From Adiantum capillus-veneris (lineage: Eukaryota > Streptophyta > Polypodiopsida > Polypodiales > Pteridaceae): a stretch of DNA of 64,000 nucleotides. The stretch spans positions 107,221,587-107,285,586 of the forward strand of contig CM043964.1 of NCBI GenBank assembly GCA_014529385.2, in the 5' to 3' direction. The notes below the pieces were generated by a model, which was given only the letters and a program-made list of their open reading frames with translations, made no database searches and was not told the DNA's origin. Shown here piece after piece: positions 33,187 through 44,509 of the stretch (the first letter of the stretch is position 1; each line of letters begins with the position of its first letter). A program made the position numbers and the translations under genes.

Positions 33187-36100
33187 ACCTCTCTCATAAT
33201 CACTCTTTAAACTATGCTTAATTTCCATCAAAATTCATAATTTCTTATAGGTTCTCTCCATTATTGCTAGATTTTCTCTTATTTGATCAAGATTGTCTCA
33301 AATATTATAAAGAAGCTCTTGAACTCAAGCTATGGAAGGTGGCATAGAGACAAAGCTCGTCATGACGAACGTCATTAGGAGGAAATTGGTCAATAAACAA
33401 GGTACATGGAGCTCTCTTATTGGGAGAGTGCCCCTAATTGAGGCTACCTTGTAATAACTCCTCTTACTCATAATCTCTCCCTAATCACTCTCTTGGCCTA
33501 TAAAAGAAGGCCTCCTCTTTTGTTAAAAAAAAACACACAATCAAGCTCTAGCACTCACACTCTCACATCCTTGTGTATGCACCTTTTGTATAAAAAAAAC
33601 ACACAATCAAGCTCTAGCACTCACACTCTCACATGTACATCCTTGTGTATGCACCTCTATGCACAAATAATTCTACTATGGTATAGTATTTTCTATGATT
33701 GTTTCTTTTGGTGGGTGTGTGTGTGTGTGTGTGTGTGTGTTTCTTAATGGCCAAGAGGTTTAAGTTACCATGCGCACCTGAGTTTGTAAGATGTTGATTA
33801 TGTAAAATTCCCCTCATGAATGTTTGTATGGTATTTATGAAGCCTATGTTAATGAAGCTCTAATGATCTCTTTATCTCCCTCTCTCTCCTTCTGTCACAT
33901 TTTCCTTGTGTTATGTGCCAACCCCTTACCATGCGTCCTAGCCGCATTCCTAGCTAGGTGGTGCCCCTATTGTGTACCTCCCATAATGAGGCCATCGTGC
34001 ATTAGTCTTGGTGTAGAGGCCATTGGGTCTGTTTTTCATCTCCGCCGCTCAACACCACTCATTGCCATGCACTATACTAAAGCAACAAGCAATAGCAATT
34101 GAAGGAAAACTCTAAACACATTGCATTCTTGGTTTGAGTAAGCATTAGGCAAGATTATGGAAATTGGCATTCAGTAAGGGTGTTGCAATTGCAATTCAAA
34201 CCCCTTGGTTAGACTCTATATGAAAACTCCTCAAACTAGCAGGTCAACGGTGACCAACATAGTCTATAGTGTTTAATAGTGATTGGAATCAACTTGGGAA
34301 GCTGAACTTGTCCACTATCCCTTGGCAGATTGCCGACTTATTTCCTTGAAAGTACAAATGTGATGAGATCAAACCATGATTCTAACACCTAAGGAGTGAT
34401 TGTGTATTAGTTGGGTCATACCCTTGAAAATATCACTCCTAGAGACACAATCATTATTGCAACTAAGATATAGATCTTCTCAAGTTGGAATCTTATTCAC
34501 AACTAGATCGTGAAAGAATATTATCTCTCCATGAATAGCAGAGAAAGATGTCTAACACCCCAAAGAAGGTAGTCATATTAAATTTTCTATGTTCAAACAA
34601 GAAATCCTTTTCTTTGAGACCCACTTAGTCTATTCATGTTGTACCATGAATTAGGTGTTGGATAGCTAGGCTATTCCTACTTGCTACCCACAAAAAGTAT
34701 CATCTATATTGTTTGCACCTTGTGCATAGATCCAATGATATAAAGTGCTCGTCAAAGTAGACATATACAACAATCACGAGCCAATCTACCAGCGTCAATT
34801 CTTCCTGAGCAGAGTAGTTGATAGTATATTAGCGGAAGCATAAACAATGATGGGGTGGAATTAATCCCACCATAATAAGACCCTTGGTTTTAATGATGGT
34901 CTCAATAGTGTGAGCCGATGCCATATGTGCCTTGCACAGCTTGTACTGGCACAGATACATCACAGTTCGACATAAAATGTGAGCTTATATCCGTATTGCC
35001 AATGTTCCAAAAATGTGTGCCCTCATGGCTTGGTTCAATAGACCAATATCGAAGAAAAAATTAGGTAGGCATGTTGCCAAGTTTCCCCAAGTTCGTATGC
35101 TAATAACACATTCCAAACTTTGGAAGCTTACATGCAATATGCCATAAAGTAAAGCCTTGCTTCGCATAAGTTCATCGAAAAGATGAGAGAGAACATAGCG
35201 GGAGTGCTTGTAGCTAATAAGAGCTCTTGCTGACACAACCATGTCAAATCAAAAGAGAATCACCCTTGTCAAGTTGTCATGGAGAATCGGCCTTGCCAAA
35301 GCATACATCTGATCAAGAACCATTAGAGTACCCAATCTTGAAATAGATAGCTTAGGAAGATTAGTTATTAAATTTTAACTTAACTGCCAAACTTTACTTG
35401 ACCGAAGCAACATTTGCTTGTCAAGTTGGCATGGTGAAAACTTCTGCAAGATTAGTTCAAAATTGTAAACTATAACTTCCTTACCGACTTGCTTGAATTG
35501 CCTCCTTTGATACCAAAATTCATAGCACCCCTTGGTGTGGTTTGCTTGTTGATTATTGCCAATTTTCAACCTTGTCGAGTAGGATACCATACTGGAAGGA
35601 TAAAAATACCTATAGTAATTACAAAGCGTACCTGAGTTGCCCTACTCGTTGCCAACTACCTACCTTGAAAACCCGTCAGAGCCGGCTTACGGACAATGGG
35701 TTGATAGACCGTTTCTAACTTCATCGAGTTTAGATAACTTGCCTAAGAGCCATACCTTAACAAATACAAAACTCTGAACCAAAGATAACGATGCTTATCG
35801 GCATCTTTAAGTGCAATAATCAATTGGCCCTACTGAATACCTTGACCTTAGAAGTCACACACCATTTCTGGCTTTCCTTTGTTGCTAGGAAACCTTGCCT
35901 ACATGCATTACATATGATTGAGGAAGTAAAAACAAGAACTAAAAGAAGTTACCTCGTTCACGTCATCAAAACCTGCTTTGGTCCTATTAATCTTTCGTAT
36001 TTTGTAGCCCATATGACCTTATTAGAAGGAAATTTTCCATTGAGCAAATATCCATCGAGCTTGCTCCCATGAGCATGTTGATCCTTGTTAAAAATCGGCA

Positions 36101-36420
36101 TAAATATGCCTTGCTTGCCCTATACCGGCCCATGGTTGCTCATAGTTAGAGATCTTCATGTGTATTTGCAATAATTGATTGATTTCAACCCCCGAAAATC
36201 TACTCTCCATGACACTTGGATTTCCTTGCAACACTTGGACTTGCCTTGACAAAGCCCTTGAAAAACGTGGGCTTTTTCATTGCCTCATTTTCTACACTTT
36301 GCTTTCCAAGGTGTTGCACCTTGCATGTCTTTGCCTTGGCCTTCGTCAAACTATGAGTATGGAGTGATGTCTTGCTAGTCGCTATGTGGTTGGTTTATCC
36401 CGCTTGCTTTATTGGCTGCC
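33187..36420. other. Unassigned region with a TATA-like promoter segment and a 66-bp tandem duplication
   Basis: CCTATAAAAGAAGG at 33,497-33,510 is a good TATA-type promoter word. Next come two copies of a 66-bp unit (from 33,534 and 33,600) containing CACACAATCAAGCTCTAGC, then a (GT)n run at 33,715-33,740. This could be the promoter and transcribed part of an LTR whose limits I cannot see. From about 34,100 to 36,400 no frame is convincing; the best (34,985-35,242, minus) is too weak to name. Confidence 0.45.
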
Positions 36421-36566
36421 TCTGATGTGGGAGGGGTCCCTTAGGGTGGGCCTTAGGGCACCCTTAGGGCGCCCATAACCTAAAAAGGGTGAACCCAAGA
36501 CAAAATGCAGCGATGGCAGTGCTTCCACCCTTCAAAGATGGTCGCGGGCGGGCTAGAGATGGTGCA

Positions 36567-36997
36567 CACGTGACCCTCCACACTATTTGGCACGGGAATT
36601 TTCAAATTGGATCGACGGTGGGGGTCATTCGGGCCATCATATGCATTATTGTAAATTTGGGCCATTGCGTATAATTGGGGCGAAAAGTAAATTCGGGCTA
36701 GTAGGTAAATTCGGGCCTGCACCTTGAGCCTCAAATCCATGACCTCCCCCCTGCGATGCATGTGCTCTAACCACCACGCCCGCATGCGTTCACTAAAGTA
36801 CGTAACATTCCAATGCCACAGATGTAAATGCGGGTCGATTTGTAAGTTCAGGACAATTTTGTAAATTCGGGTTGCACGATCTTATAAAATTTGGTCCGCC
36901 CGATTGCACGGTCCACAATGCACGCACCTCACCATTTTCACCTCCACCCTTGATCCCGTTTGAACATGCACGTGCCATATAGTGTTGAGGACACGTG
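36567..36997. mobile_element. Inverted-repeat element with a tRNA-like segment
   Basis: An imperfect inverted repeat of about 60 bases has arms at 36,567-36,625 and 36,938-36,997. Both arms begin CACGTG, continue with CACTATTTGGCACG / CACTATATGGCACG, and reach GGGATC / TGGATC. The interior, read on the minus strand near 36,785-36,716, has TGGTTAGAGCACATGC and GGAGGTCATGGATTTGAGG, resembling tRNA A and B boxes. The word AAATTCGGGC recurs several times. It could be a foldback element or two SINE-related copies head to head. Confidence 0.5.
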
Positions 36998-37131
36998 ACC
37001 ACCACCTTAAAATAGTTTATATAGATGATATGATAGAGTTCAATGAGTGCTAGAATTCATGAAAACAGGTAGTGGGGCAAAACTACAAAGAGTCAAAAAT
37101 GGGTAGAAGTGAAAGAGTCAAGACTGTCAAC

Positions 37132-37132
<1 letters not shown>

Positions 37133-37161
<29 letters not shown>
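37133..37161 (+). repeat. (GA)n microsatellite
   Basis: A run of about 28 bases after CAACTAGAG. Confidence 0.97.
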
Positions 37162-37167
<6 letters not shown>

Positions 37168-37610
37168 TATTGCTTGTATATAGTGACTTCTAGAAACGAG
37201 GTGAAAATTCACTATTGCTTACATAAGGCTATTGAGAAGAATTTCATAATAAGAGGCTTCTTTCTTTATGAGAGAAAATAGAAAGTGACACTAGTACTTT
37301 AAAACATGTGGTATCATAATAAAATATTATGTTTGAGTGTGGCTAAGCGACCCTGTGCGCTCATAAGGACATTTGTATCGCCTCTCATGAGATGTGTGTG
37401 ATTTGCTATAAATATATTTATTTATTTATTTTGAAATAAAAGTGTAACAATGATCTATTTAGATTACAATATATTTGAAAGACATTAAAAAAATGTTTAA
37501 CACAATACTCAATGTCCCTCTTTAAAAAAAGAGGTACACAAATGGAAACGCCCTCTCACAAGGGCCTTAAAAAAATAATTTAAATAAGGTAAAGATTTAC
37601 AGCGGCCTAC

Positions 37611-37612
<2 letters not shown>

Positions 37613-37659
<47 letters not shown>
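37613..37659 (+). repeat. (GA)n microsatellite
   Basis: A run of about 46 bases after CTACAGGA. Confidence 0.97.
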
Positions 37660-37660
<1 letters not shown>

Positions 37661-37989
37661 CCGAGACCCCAATGAAGTGAGAGAGTGGGGGGCACTCCCA
37701 TATGCACACATTAAAATCAAAAAACGTTCAAATGCCACATGGAGAACATCCAACAATTCAATGCAATGCTAAAGGAATTGCACCAAAAATCTTAGCTTTT
37801 CCTTATGCCTTTATATATGAGTGTTATATTAATTGACCTCATGAAAATATAAAGCATATAAAATATTAGTGAGAGTTTAGGAATTGATCTAATTCTTATA
37901 TAAATATATCAATAAAACAAATTACACAATAAAATGATGCATGCTATTAAATGAAAGAAATCTATAATATCTTTAGGATAGAAATGAAT

Positions 37990-38740
37990 AATGAAAATGT
38001 CTAAACCTAATCCCTAATAATAATACATGCACTAAAGTAACAAGGTGACATTTACATATCAAAACAAAAAGTGGAAAAAAATATCAGTTGTGAAAAAAAT
38101 TATAAAGCTAATTCCTAATAATAATAATGCACTAAGGTAATAAGGTGACATTTGCATATCAAAACCAAAAGTTGAAAAAAAAAATCTTAGTGGTGAAAAA
38201 ATTCTTTCAATTAAGGACAATTTATATAATTTTAGTTAGAAATTGTCTGTAATGAAAATAAAATTTACAAGGAAAAAAGTATGTTTTAAATCAAAAGTTG
38301 ACAAGAAAGTCATTAGATCCTTAAATAAAGAGAACCATTTATAAACTAAACAAAGTATGTTTTAAATCAAAAGTTGACAAGAAAGTCATTAGGTCCTTAA
38401 ATAAAGAGAACCATTTATAAACTAAACAAAGATTTTTTTAAAAATCAAATGAGTATTAAATAAAGGGACCAAATTACAATGATGAAAAGAGACACTTACA
38501 TTATTAAAAAAAAATATACCCTTTATAAAACTTATAAACTAAACAAAGATTTAAAAAAGAACAAAAATCAAGTGATCATTAACTAAAGAGACCAAATTAC
38601 AATGATGGAAAGAGCCATTTACATCATAAAAAGAATATATAACCTTTATAAACCAAGGAATTCAATTGAGCATTAAAAGAAGGGACCAAGTTACAATGAT
38701 GGAAAGACCCATATACATTATAAAACAAACTCATTTGACA
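37990..38740 (+). repeat. AT-rich region of serial tandem duplications
   Basis: Three different units are duplicated in succession. A unit of about 100 bp with GGTGACATTTACATATCAAA recurs near 38,044 and 38,142. A unit of about 70 bp with AAAAGTTGACAAGAAAGTC recurs near 38,290 and 38,360. A unit with CAAATTACAATGATG recurs near 38,468, 38,592 and, as CAAGTTACAATGATG, near 38,687. No gene is present. Confidence 0.8.
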
Positions 38741-39126
38741 TGTGTTCCCAATCCGTGATTCTTGATCAACGGTCCAGAAAGTGCACCAATTCTCCACCCA
38801 CTCTACTATGGCTTTCTGAAGGCCAAAAAAAAGTTTATTATCATTAGCTTGCCATGTGGCATTAATCCACAAGCTTTATCTAATGGTCCAGAGATGCACC
38901 CAAAATCCAACCCTTCACTAAGGACTACGTATGTAGTCCAAAAAGGACATAGGCCATCATCCCATTATAAATGACCACTAGCCTAAGAGACCAATCACCT
39001 TTTCTTTTTGGCATGCTAAAGGCCTTAGTATCCATATGGGTGAAGGTAAGCTTTGACAATTATTTAACAAATTTTGTCACGTAATCTCACGCATAATATT
39101 TTGCTTCATTATTCTTCGCGTCACAA

Positions 39127-40127
39127 TTGGACTCAACTAGTGAAAGCACTGCACAATTTAATGCTTTATACAAAACTTGCAACACATCAATGAGTCTCAC
39201 AATGGAGGTCATTAATGTTTTTGCTCACAAATTTGGAAAAGGGCTTGTCATCATCCTTCACAATGCTACAACTGGAGAAAGAAAACAACAAGTAGTTGGG
39301 ACATCTCTTCAACAATTTCAAAAAAGGCCTTCTAATCATAGATGCATCGACCATGGGCTTAATATATTATCCTTTCACGAGTTTGCAATCGTCTTGTAAG
39401 TAATTTCCATTAGACAATCCAAGAATGTGATGTCTTATCACAATTGTGCAGAGAAAACATGAATAAACCAGCTAGTCCAATCGCAGATCTATTCCTTGAA
39501 AAGCAACCACTTTGTGTCCATACACACTCTACAATCACAAAAAAATTAAAACGTCTAAGAAATACAAAGTCCACAAAAATTGTCTGCTTGAAGTAACATG
39601 ATTCTATTGATCTACATCACAGATCCAAAGTTGCAAACAAATTTGTGAAGAGACTGAATGACACACCTACATATCCATGTTCAAAATGCAGTCATTTATT
39701 TTTTTCATGCGCAAGTTACACAATGCGATCCTCGAGTCCACTTAGACAATGCAGATAGAAAGAAATAAAGAGCTTCCTCTTCATTCTGCTGCCGTGCATG
39801 CAAGCGTAGAACAAACAAATCCAAGATGCCATTCGAGAGCTTGCATAGATTAGGCTTCAACGAGCCTCTAGTGCCACTCATGCAACTAAGCAATATGGAA
39901 GCGCACCTAGTTTCTATTCGCATACCATTCGCAAAGATTTGGGAACTGACTTACGATAGCCAATATGGTTTTCATGGGTGTGTAGTTAACGTTCTCGCAG
40001 ACATTAAAAAAGGACAACAAGTTCTTCCTCGCTTTATCCAGGATGAGGCTTCAGTCGTGGTAGGCATTAAACGGAAGCTCAAGTATGCACATTGCTACCC
40101 ATCTGGAGTTGTGAGACCATTACACTA
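39127..40127 (+). pseudogene. Helentron N-terminal region with DUF6570-like domain
   Basis: The frame 39,826-40,127 contains MEAHLVSIRIPFAKIWEL, YGFHGCVVNVLADIKK, QQVLPRF and KLKYAHCYPSGVVRP. This order fits the DUF6570-type domain found in front of Rep in many Helitrons. Just upstream a Cys-rich CCRACKRR piece may be a zinc-binding end. The open frame at 39,127-39,399 is less certain to belong. Stops between 39,400 and 39,780 show decay. Confidence 0.7.
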
Positions 40128-40327
40128 AAGGCCACTTATGCTCTTCTCAATATCTCTCTATATAAAAAGGAGAACATAATATAAACGATAAATGACTTGC
40201 GTACTTACAAGAAATCTCAAAATCATCAATTCCCCTAGACATAATCACAGATGAGATCGAGGAATCAATTACCCTAAACATAAGCGCAGATGCGATCAAG
40301 GATGAGGAAAGTATTCACAATGATGTT

Positions 40328-40540
40328 ATGTTACACATCGTAACTACTGTTGAGCAAGTTATCGATTACAACAATAAAATTTTACGTATCGCGCCATCAG
40401 AGTGCAACACTCCACTTGGTTTATTTGTTGATGAGTTTTGTGAGGAGCTTAGTTTCCCTACAATCTTCTTTGGAGAGCCTAGAAAATCCCATCAATACAT
40501 ACTAAAAATTTACCAAACAATAGAAAAGTGGGAGCTAATG
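40328..40540 (+). pseudogene. Helentron pre-Rep segment, cut by the solo LTR
   Basis: The frame reads NTPLGLFVDEFCEELSFPTIF and HQYILKIYQTIEKWEL, the conserved stretch that precedes the Helitron Rep domain (compare the usual FCEELAFPxLFP). It breaks at 40,540 with the TAATG duplication. The sequence resumes at 42,139 with a basic, Phe-rich segment typical of the next part of the domain. Confidence 0.75.
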
Positions 40541-41562
40541 TGTAATGGAATTTGCCTATTCAATTTGAGAGTAGCGGAATTTAATGAGAGTACTTTCAAG
40601 AAATGATTTTGTGAGCATAGCGGGTAGACATAATTGAAGATATCAACATAATTATAGCAATTAGTTAACTTGGCATGGACAATACTTTTGCAAGAGAGAG
40701 AATTTAGAGAACATGACAACAGTTGAGGACCGGATTTATGTGGAGCCGGTCCCCCCTCCAATAGGCATTTGTATTATGATTTCTCCCATAAAGAGAGACT
40801 TGTTACATACATTCTTTCTGTTCCTTGTGACCTAGGTGAAGCAATGAAGATGGAAAGCTTCATGCATCACCATCATAGCATAACCTAAACTTGAAGAAAG
40901 CTTTAACTATACCAAGCCTCAGTCCCAAGACCTCAAACACCTTCGAAGGTGGAGAGAGCTAGCAGCGAATGAGGGTAGGGAAGAGGAAGAAGAAACATTT
41001 CATACGAGAAAGAGCTAGTTCCTCACTTATCATAACTCTTGTGCTAGCATACATAATAGCATAGTAATGAAGAAGAAATAGATGGCAAGCTCAAGCATTG
41101 AAGCATGGCTCTTGGATGGATTTGCACTCCATAGCCAAGAGTGTTGGTATAGGCTCTCAACCTCTACTTGCTTGGAGAAGGAGAGGGAGCTCTTGCACTT
41201 TGCATAGTACACAATGAGAGTGTTTGTGAGTGTGTGTGGGTGAGTATACCCCCTAAGCACCCCCCTAGCTTGCTTGGGTCGACCCTCCCTTGTAGCTCAT
41301 GCTTGAAGCTCATTGGACCCCTCCAGGCCTAGCCAATCACAAGCAGGAGCCATTACAAGCAACATGGGTAGCCTTGGGACAAGTGTCCCCCTTTCCCCTT
41401 TGAGAGAGAGGACTTGATAAATGCAAAATCAATTAATTAAATATCCTACATTATCATTGGACCCCTTGGGTGGCCAACCAATAGGCTTCAGGCACACCAT
41501 GAGGGCAACATGGGGAGGAACTTGACAACTGTCCTTGCTGCCTCTTCAAGCTAGGGCTTCCC

Positions 41563-41639
<77 letters not shown>

Positions 41640-42133
41640 CTCTCTCATCCCCCCCCCCCCCCTTGTAGGCTCGCCCCCCTCCTTGTAGGGATATTTTTGA
41701 CTTTGGATGAGCAAGCCCCTTAGTCATCAAGCATGACTAAGCACTTGAAGTAGGGGGTGTTCCCACAAGCATCTCAGGCAAGCTTCTCAAGGCACCTCAA
41801 GCACCTTAATCATGCACCAAGTCAAGCACCTCAAGCTTGGGCTGGGTTCCCACCTCAAGCTCAGCCCTAGCTTACCTAAGGTCAAAGGACTTTTACACAC
41901 ATTATTGGAGGTCTTCAATGAAGCTAACCCTAAGGTCTTATGCTCCATTGGTTAGCCTTGCTCTTGATAGACCATCTCCCATTTGGGCCCCTTTACTATT
42001 GGCCCCATGTTGAGATAGATCTATAAGCACATATCTATATCTTAACACTTGTTCCCATTTATTCTCCCACATTAAGTGATCAATTTAATATGAGAAAATC
42101 ATTTGGGTTGGTTAGATATTAGATTTTATGACA
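40541..42133 (-). repeat. Solo LTR of Gyp-B inserted in the Helentron
   Basis: It begins TGTAATGG and ends TTATGACA and matches the Gyp-B LTRs throughout. It is flanked by TAATG at 40,536-40,540 and 42,134-42,138. No internal sequence remains, so the element was removed by LTR-LTR recombination. A (TG)n run of about 73 bases (41,565-41,637) followed by a C homopolymer expands the site that is short in Gyp-B. Confidence 0.95.
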
Positions 42134-42138
42134 TAATG

Positions 42139-43466
42139 CACAAAGATAGACGCTTCACTCTCAATATTGAAAATTTATTTTTTAAGTCAGTAAAAATCAT
42201 GACATAGAAAATACTGTCCTCCATTTGGATATGGCTTCGCAAAGCAAAACTTGAGGGAACAACATTGTGTGTTGGAGAAGTTTGTTAAGACACGAGCATA
42301 AAAAAACTAGTCTCATCACGACTTGGCTACAGAGATTTTGAAGCGCTCCGTACCTCTCCTAACTATAAAGAAAAATTTAAAAAAAATTGTTATTGGCATG
42401 ATTGGACAATTAGGGCTGTCAATGTTCTTTATTACGTTCTCTTTAGTTGAAAACGATGGTATTATGTTGATTTTTTTTTTCTTCGTCACAGAGTTCCAAA
42501 GCCGTTGTAGTCAACACAATCATGGTATTTTGTGGGTAGAAGACGGAGCTCCTTTACTTGATCATGATACAAATAAAACTATTATTGCATTTGTGGACAA
42601 GTACACAAGTGAAGACAACTCAAAACTCCTATGAGACCTTCACGAAATACAGAGACATCGCCATTGAAAAACTTGCCTTAAGAAAACAAAATCTTGTCGG
42701 TTTGGTTCTCCAAGGTTTCCCATGCCATTCACAGTCATTTTGAGACCGGCTGACAAGGAGCACCAAAAAATCAAAATAGAAAAAAGAAAAGTTTTAGATG
42801 TATTACAAACAGTCTCAATACAATTGGTATTGAAAATGACATGTCTTTTGACGAAGCTTGCAGTTGCCTTTTGAAGAATATGCTTTGATAATAAGCAACA
42901 CATTGTCCACCACAACTCTCTTCTTGAAACGACACATGTAAAGGACATTTACACAAATAATTTTAATCCCACAAATTCAACATAATGGGATGCAAACACT
43001 TATCAATTCGTCTTGAACACACATGGTGCAACAAGTTATTGCAGATCATACATGACAAAGATGGACAACACATGGATTGATGCAATAAAATCTCAATTTG
43101 ATATTTGTGTAGCCAACAATGCAACAACAAGCGAGCGACCTTGCAAGGCAGGCAACACTATTCTCAACACACAACAAATTAGTGCGCAACAAGCATGTTG
43201 TATACATAAACACTAACCCTCCTGAGTCCTTAAAAGAAAATCATCTTTGCAAAACCATGACTCGTCTCACACAAACATATTCTTCCAAAATATTCTTGAT
43301 AAATACGCTCAAGACAAGAAAGTCTCCATCACCTATGCTTAGCTGAATATGCATCAATAATTAACCAAGAGGGAACAACATACAAAAAGTTTGTAAAGCG
43401 AAGATCATACGATGCACGAAATATAATATCCTTAAAAGTGTAAAAGACCACTATAGAGAATAATGC
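42139..43466 (+). pseudogene. Helentron Rep endonuclease domain
   Basis: After a frameshift near 42,365 the frame reads IGMIGQLGLSMFFITFS and then EFQSRCSQHNHGILW, where HNH (42,515-42,523) stands in the HUH metal site. The CRFGSPRFPMP segment follows at about 42,690. The catalytic region reads GATSYCRSYMTK (about 43,028-43,060), with the two Tyr of a Y2 Rep. Then come GNTILNTQQISAQQACC and NTNPPE. All landmarks are in Helitron order. Rep nicks and rejoins DNA strands in rolling-circle transposition. Several stops between pieces make this copy inactive. Confidence 0.82.
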
Positions 43467-44264
43467 TTGCTATACCTCCCTTGGATCAACAATGAGAACC
43501 AACATTTGAAAGAATCCTCTACATGGACGGACATATGTGATCAACATTTGCAAGTCATAAAATCAAATGAAATCAAGTTCAGTAAAGACACAAGCCCAAT
43601 AGAAAAACTTGCAAAGCATTGCACTCTCTCCCCAAGCGCAATAGACAATGACTCATACCACTCACATCAAGCAGATGTTCTTAATGACTTAAACATCAAT
43701 GTGCACTCTAAAAACCCTTTGCAATTACAACAACATCTTAAGTACCTTGCTATGGCAAATGACGACTACTATGCATGCATTGAAAAGTTAAACCACCAAC
43801 AACGACACATGTTTGATGACATGATGTTAAACAAACGAATTGAACCGAACAAAGCAATATGTCTCTTCCTTACAGGAGGAGCAGGAACAGAAAAAACATT
43901 CACCTTGCTATTGTTAGTAGAAGCACTACAAAGATTCTATAACCATAGAAGCCCACCCAATCCAGAATCTCCAATAGCATTACTAATGGCATATATAGGA
44001 AAGGCAACTTTCATTGTTGGTGGCACCACAATGCACTCTGCACTTCACTTGCCTCTGGTTACCTCTTCACAAACAAGTCTGAGTGCTGAAAAGTTGGATG
44101 CACTTTCTCTTCTATATAAAGATTTAAAAATTTTAGTTTTTGATGAGGTATCTTTGATTGGTTTAAGCGTGTTTTCCATGGCCGACTCACATTTGCGTGC
44201 AATCAAACGAGTCCATCATAAACCATTCAGTGGATTGGATGTCATTTTGTGTAGTGATTTATGT
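43467..44264 (+). pseudogene. Helentron Pif1-like helicase, N-terminal half
   Basis: The frame has MLYLPWINNENQHLK, then the P-loop FLTGGAGTEKTF and Walker B ILVFDEVSLIG. The P-loop has Glu where the invariant Gly before Lys is expected (usual GxGKT), so ATP binding is likely lost. The frame stays open to 44,264 and is then interrupted by Gyp-A2. Motif III would come next and is found on the far side. Confidence 0.88.
44261..44264. repeat. Target site duplication ATGT, left copy
   Basis: ATGT here and at 55,934-55,937 flank the Gyp-A2 insertion. With one copy counted, the helicase frame passes from DLC to QASP without a shift. ATG also occurs at the start of the inserted repeat, so the exact length (4 or 5) is uncertain. 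Confidence 0.75.
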
Positions 44265-44509
44265 AGAAGAGCATACATAAAAGTAATCAGAGGATCCCCA
44301 ATGAAGAAGAGCATACATAAAAGTAATCAGAGGATCTCAAAAGATGAATGGCTACGATGATAGACGTCCGCTCTAATGGATCATAGTTCTTGTTGTGGTT
44401 CGACAAAGATACAAGCAGTGCAACAGATGAAGCCAAAACGACAGCAAAGACCACATCGCCATCGGCAATCAGGTCATGTCGGGGACGACATGAACGCGGA
44501 AGGGGGGAA
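44265..44509 (+). repeat. Copy of the Gyp-A2 3' untranslated end lying outside the 5' LTR
   Basis: 44,302-44,509 repeats 54,770-54,977, including the polypurine tract, but here it stands upstream of the 5' LTR. In a normal element it should occur only before the 3' LTR. At the very left, a unit starting AGAAGAGCATACATAAAAG is tandemly duplicated with a 40-bp period (44,265 and 44,305). Confidence 0.9.

Noticed and set aside
33187-33205. A second polypurine tract to the right of the truncated Gyp-B LTR, suggesting a tandem element
   Set aside because: ACCTCTCTC resembles the sequence beside the Gyp-B 3' LTR, but similarity ends after about ten bases, so it is probably chance.
34985-36100. Remnant pentatricopeptide-repeat gene on the minus strand
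   Set aside because: A few segments vaguely resemble such repeats, but frames are short, interrupted and lack a consistent 35-residue period.
36425-36478. CTTAGGG words resembling telomere repeats
   Set aside because: Only three copies with irregular spacing; plant telomere repeats are normally TTTAGGG and no tract is formed.
36716-36790. A tRNA gene on the minus strand
   Set aside because: A-box-like and B-box-like words are present but no cloverleaf stems or acceptor end could be formed; a SINE-like origin is more likely.
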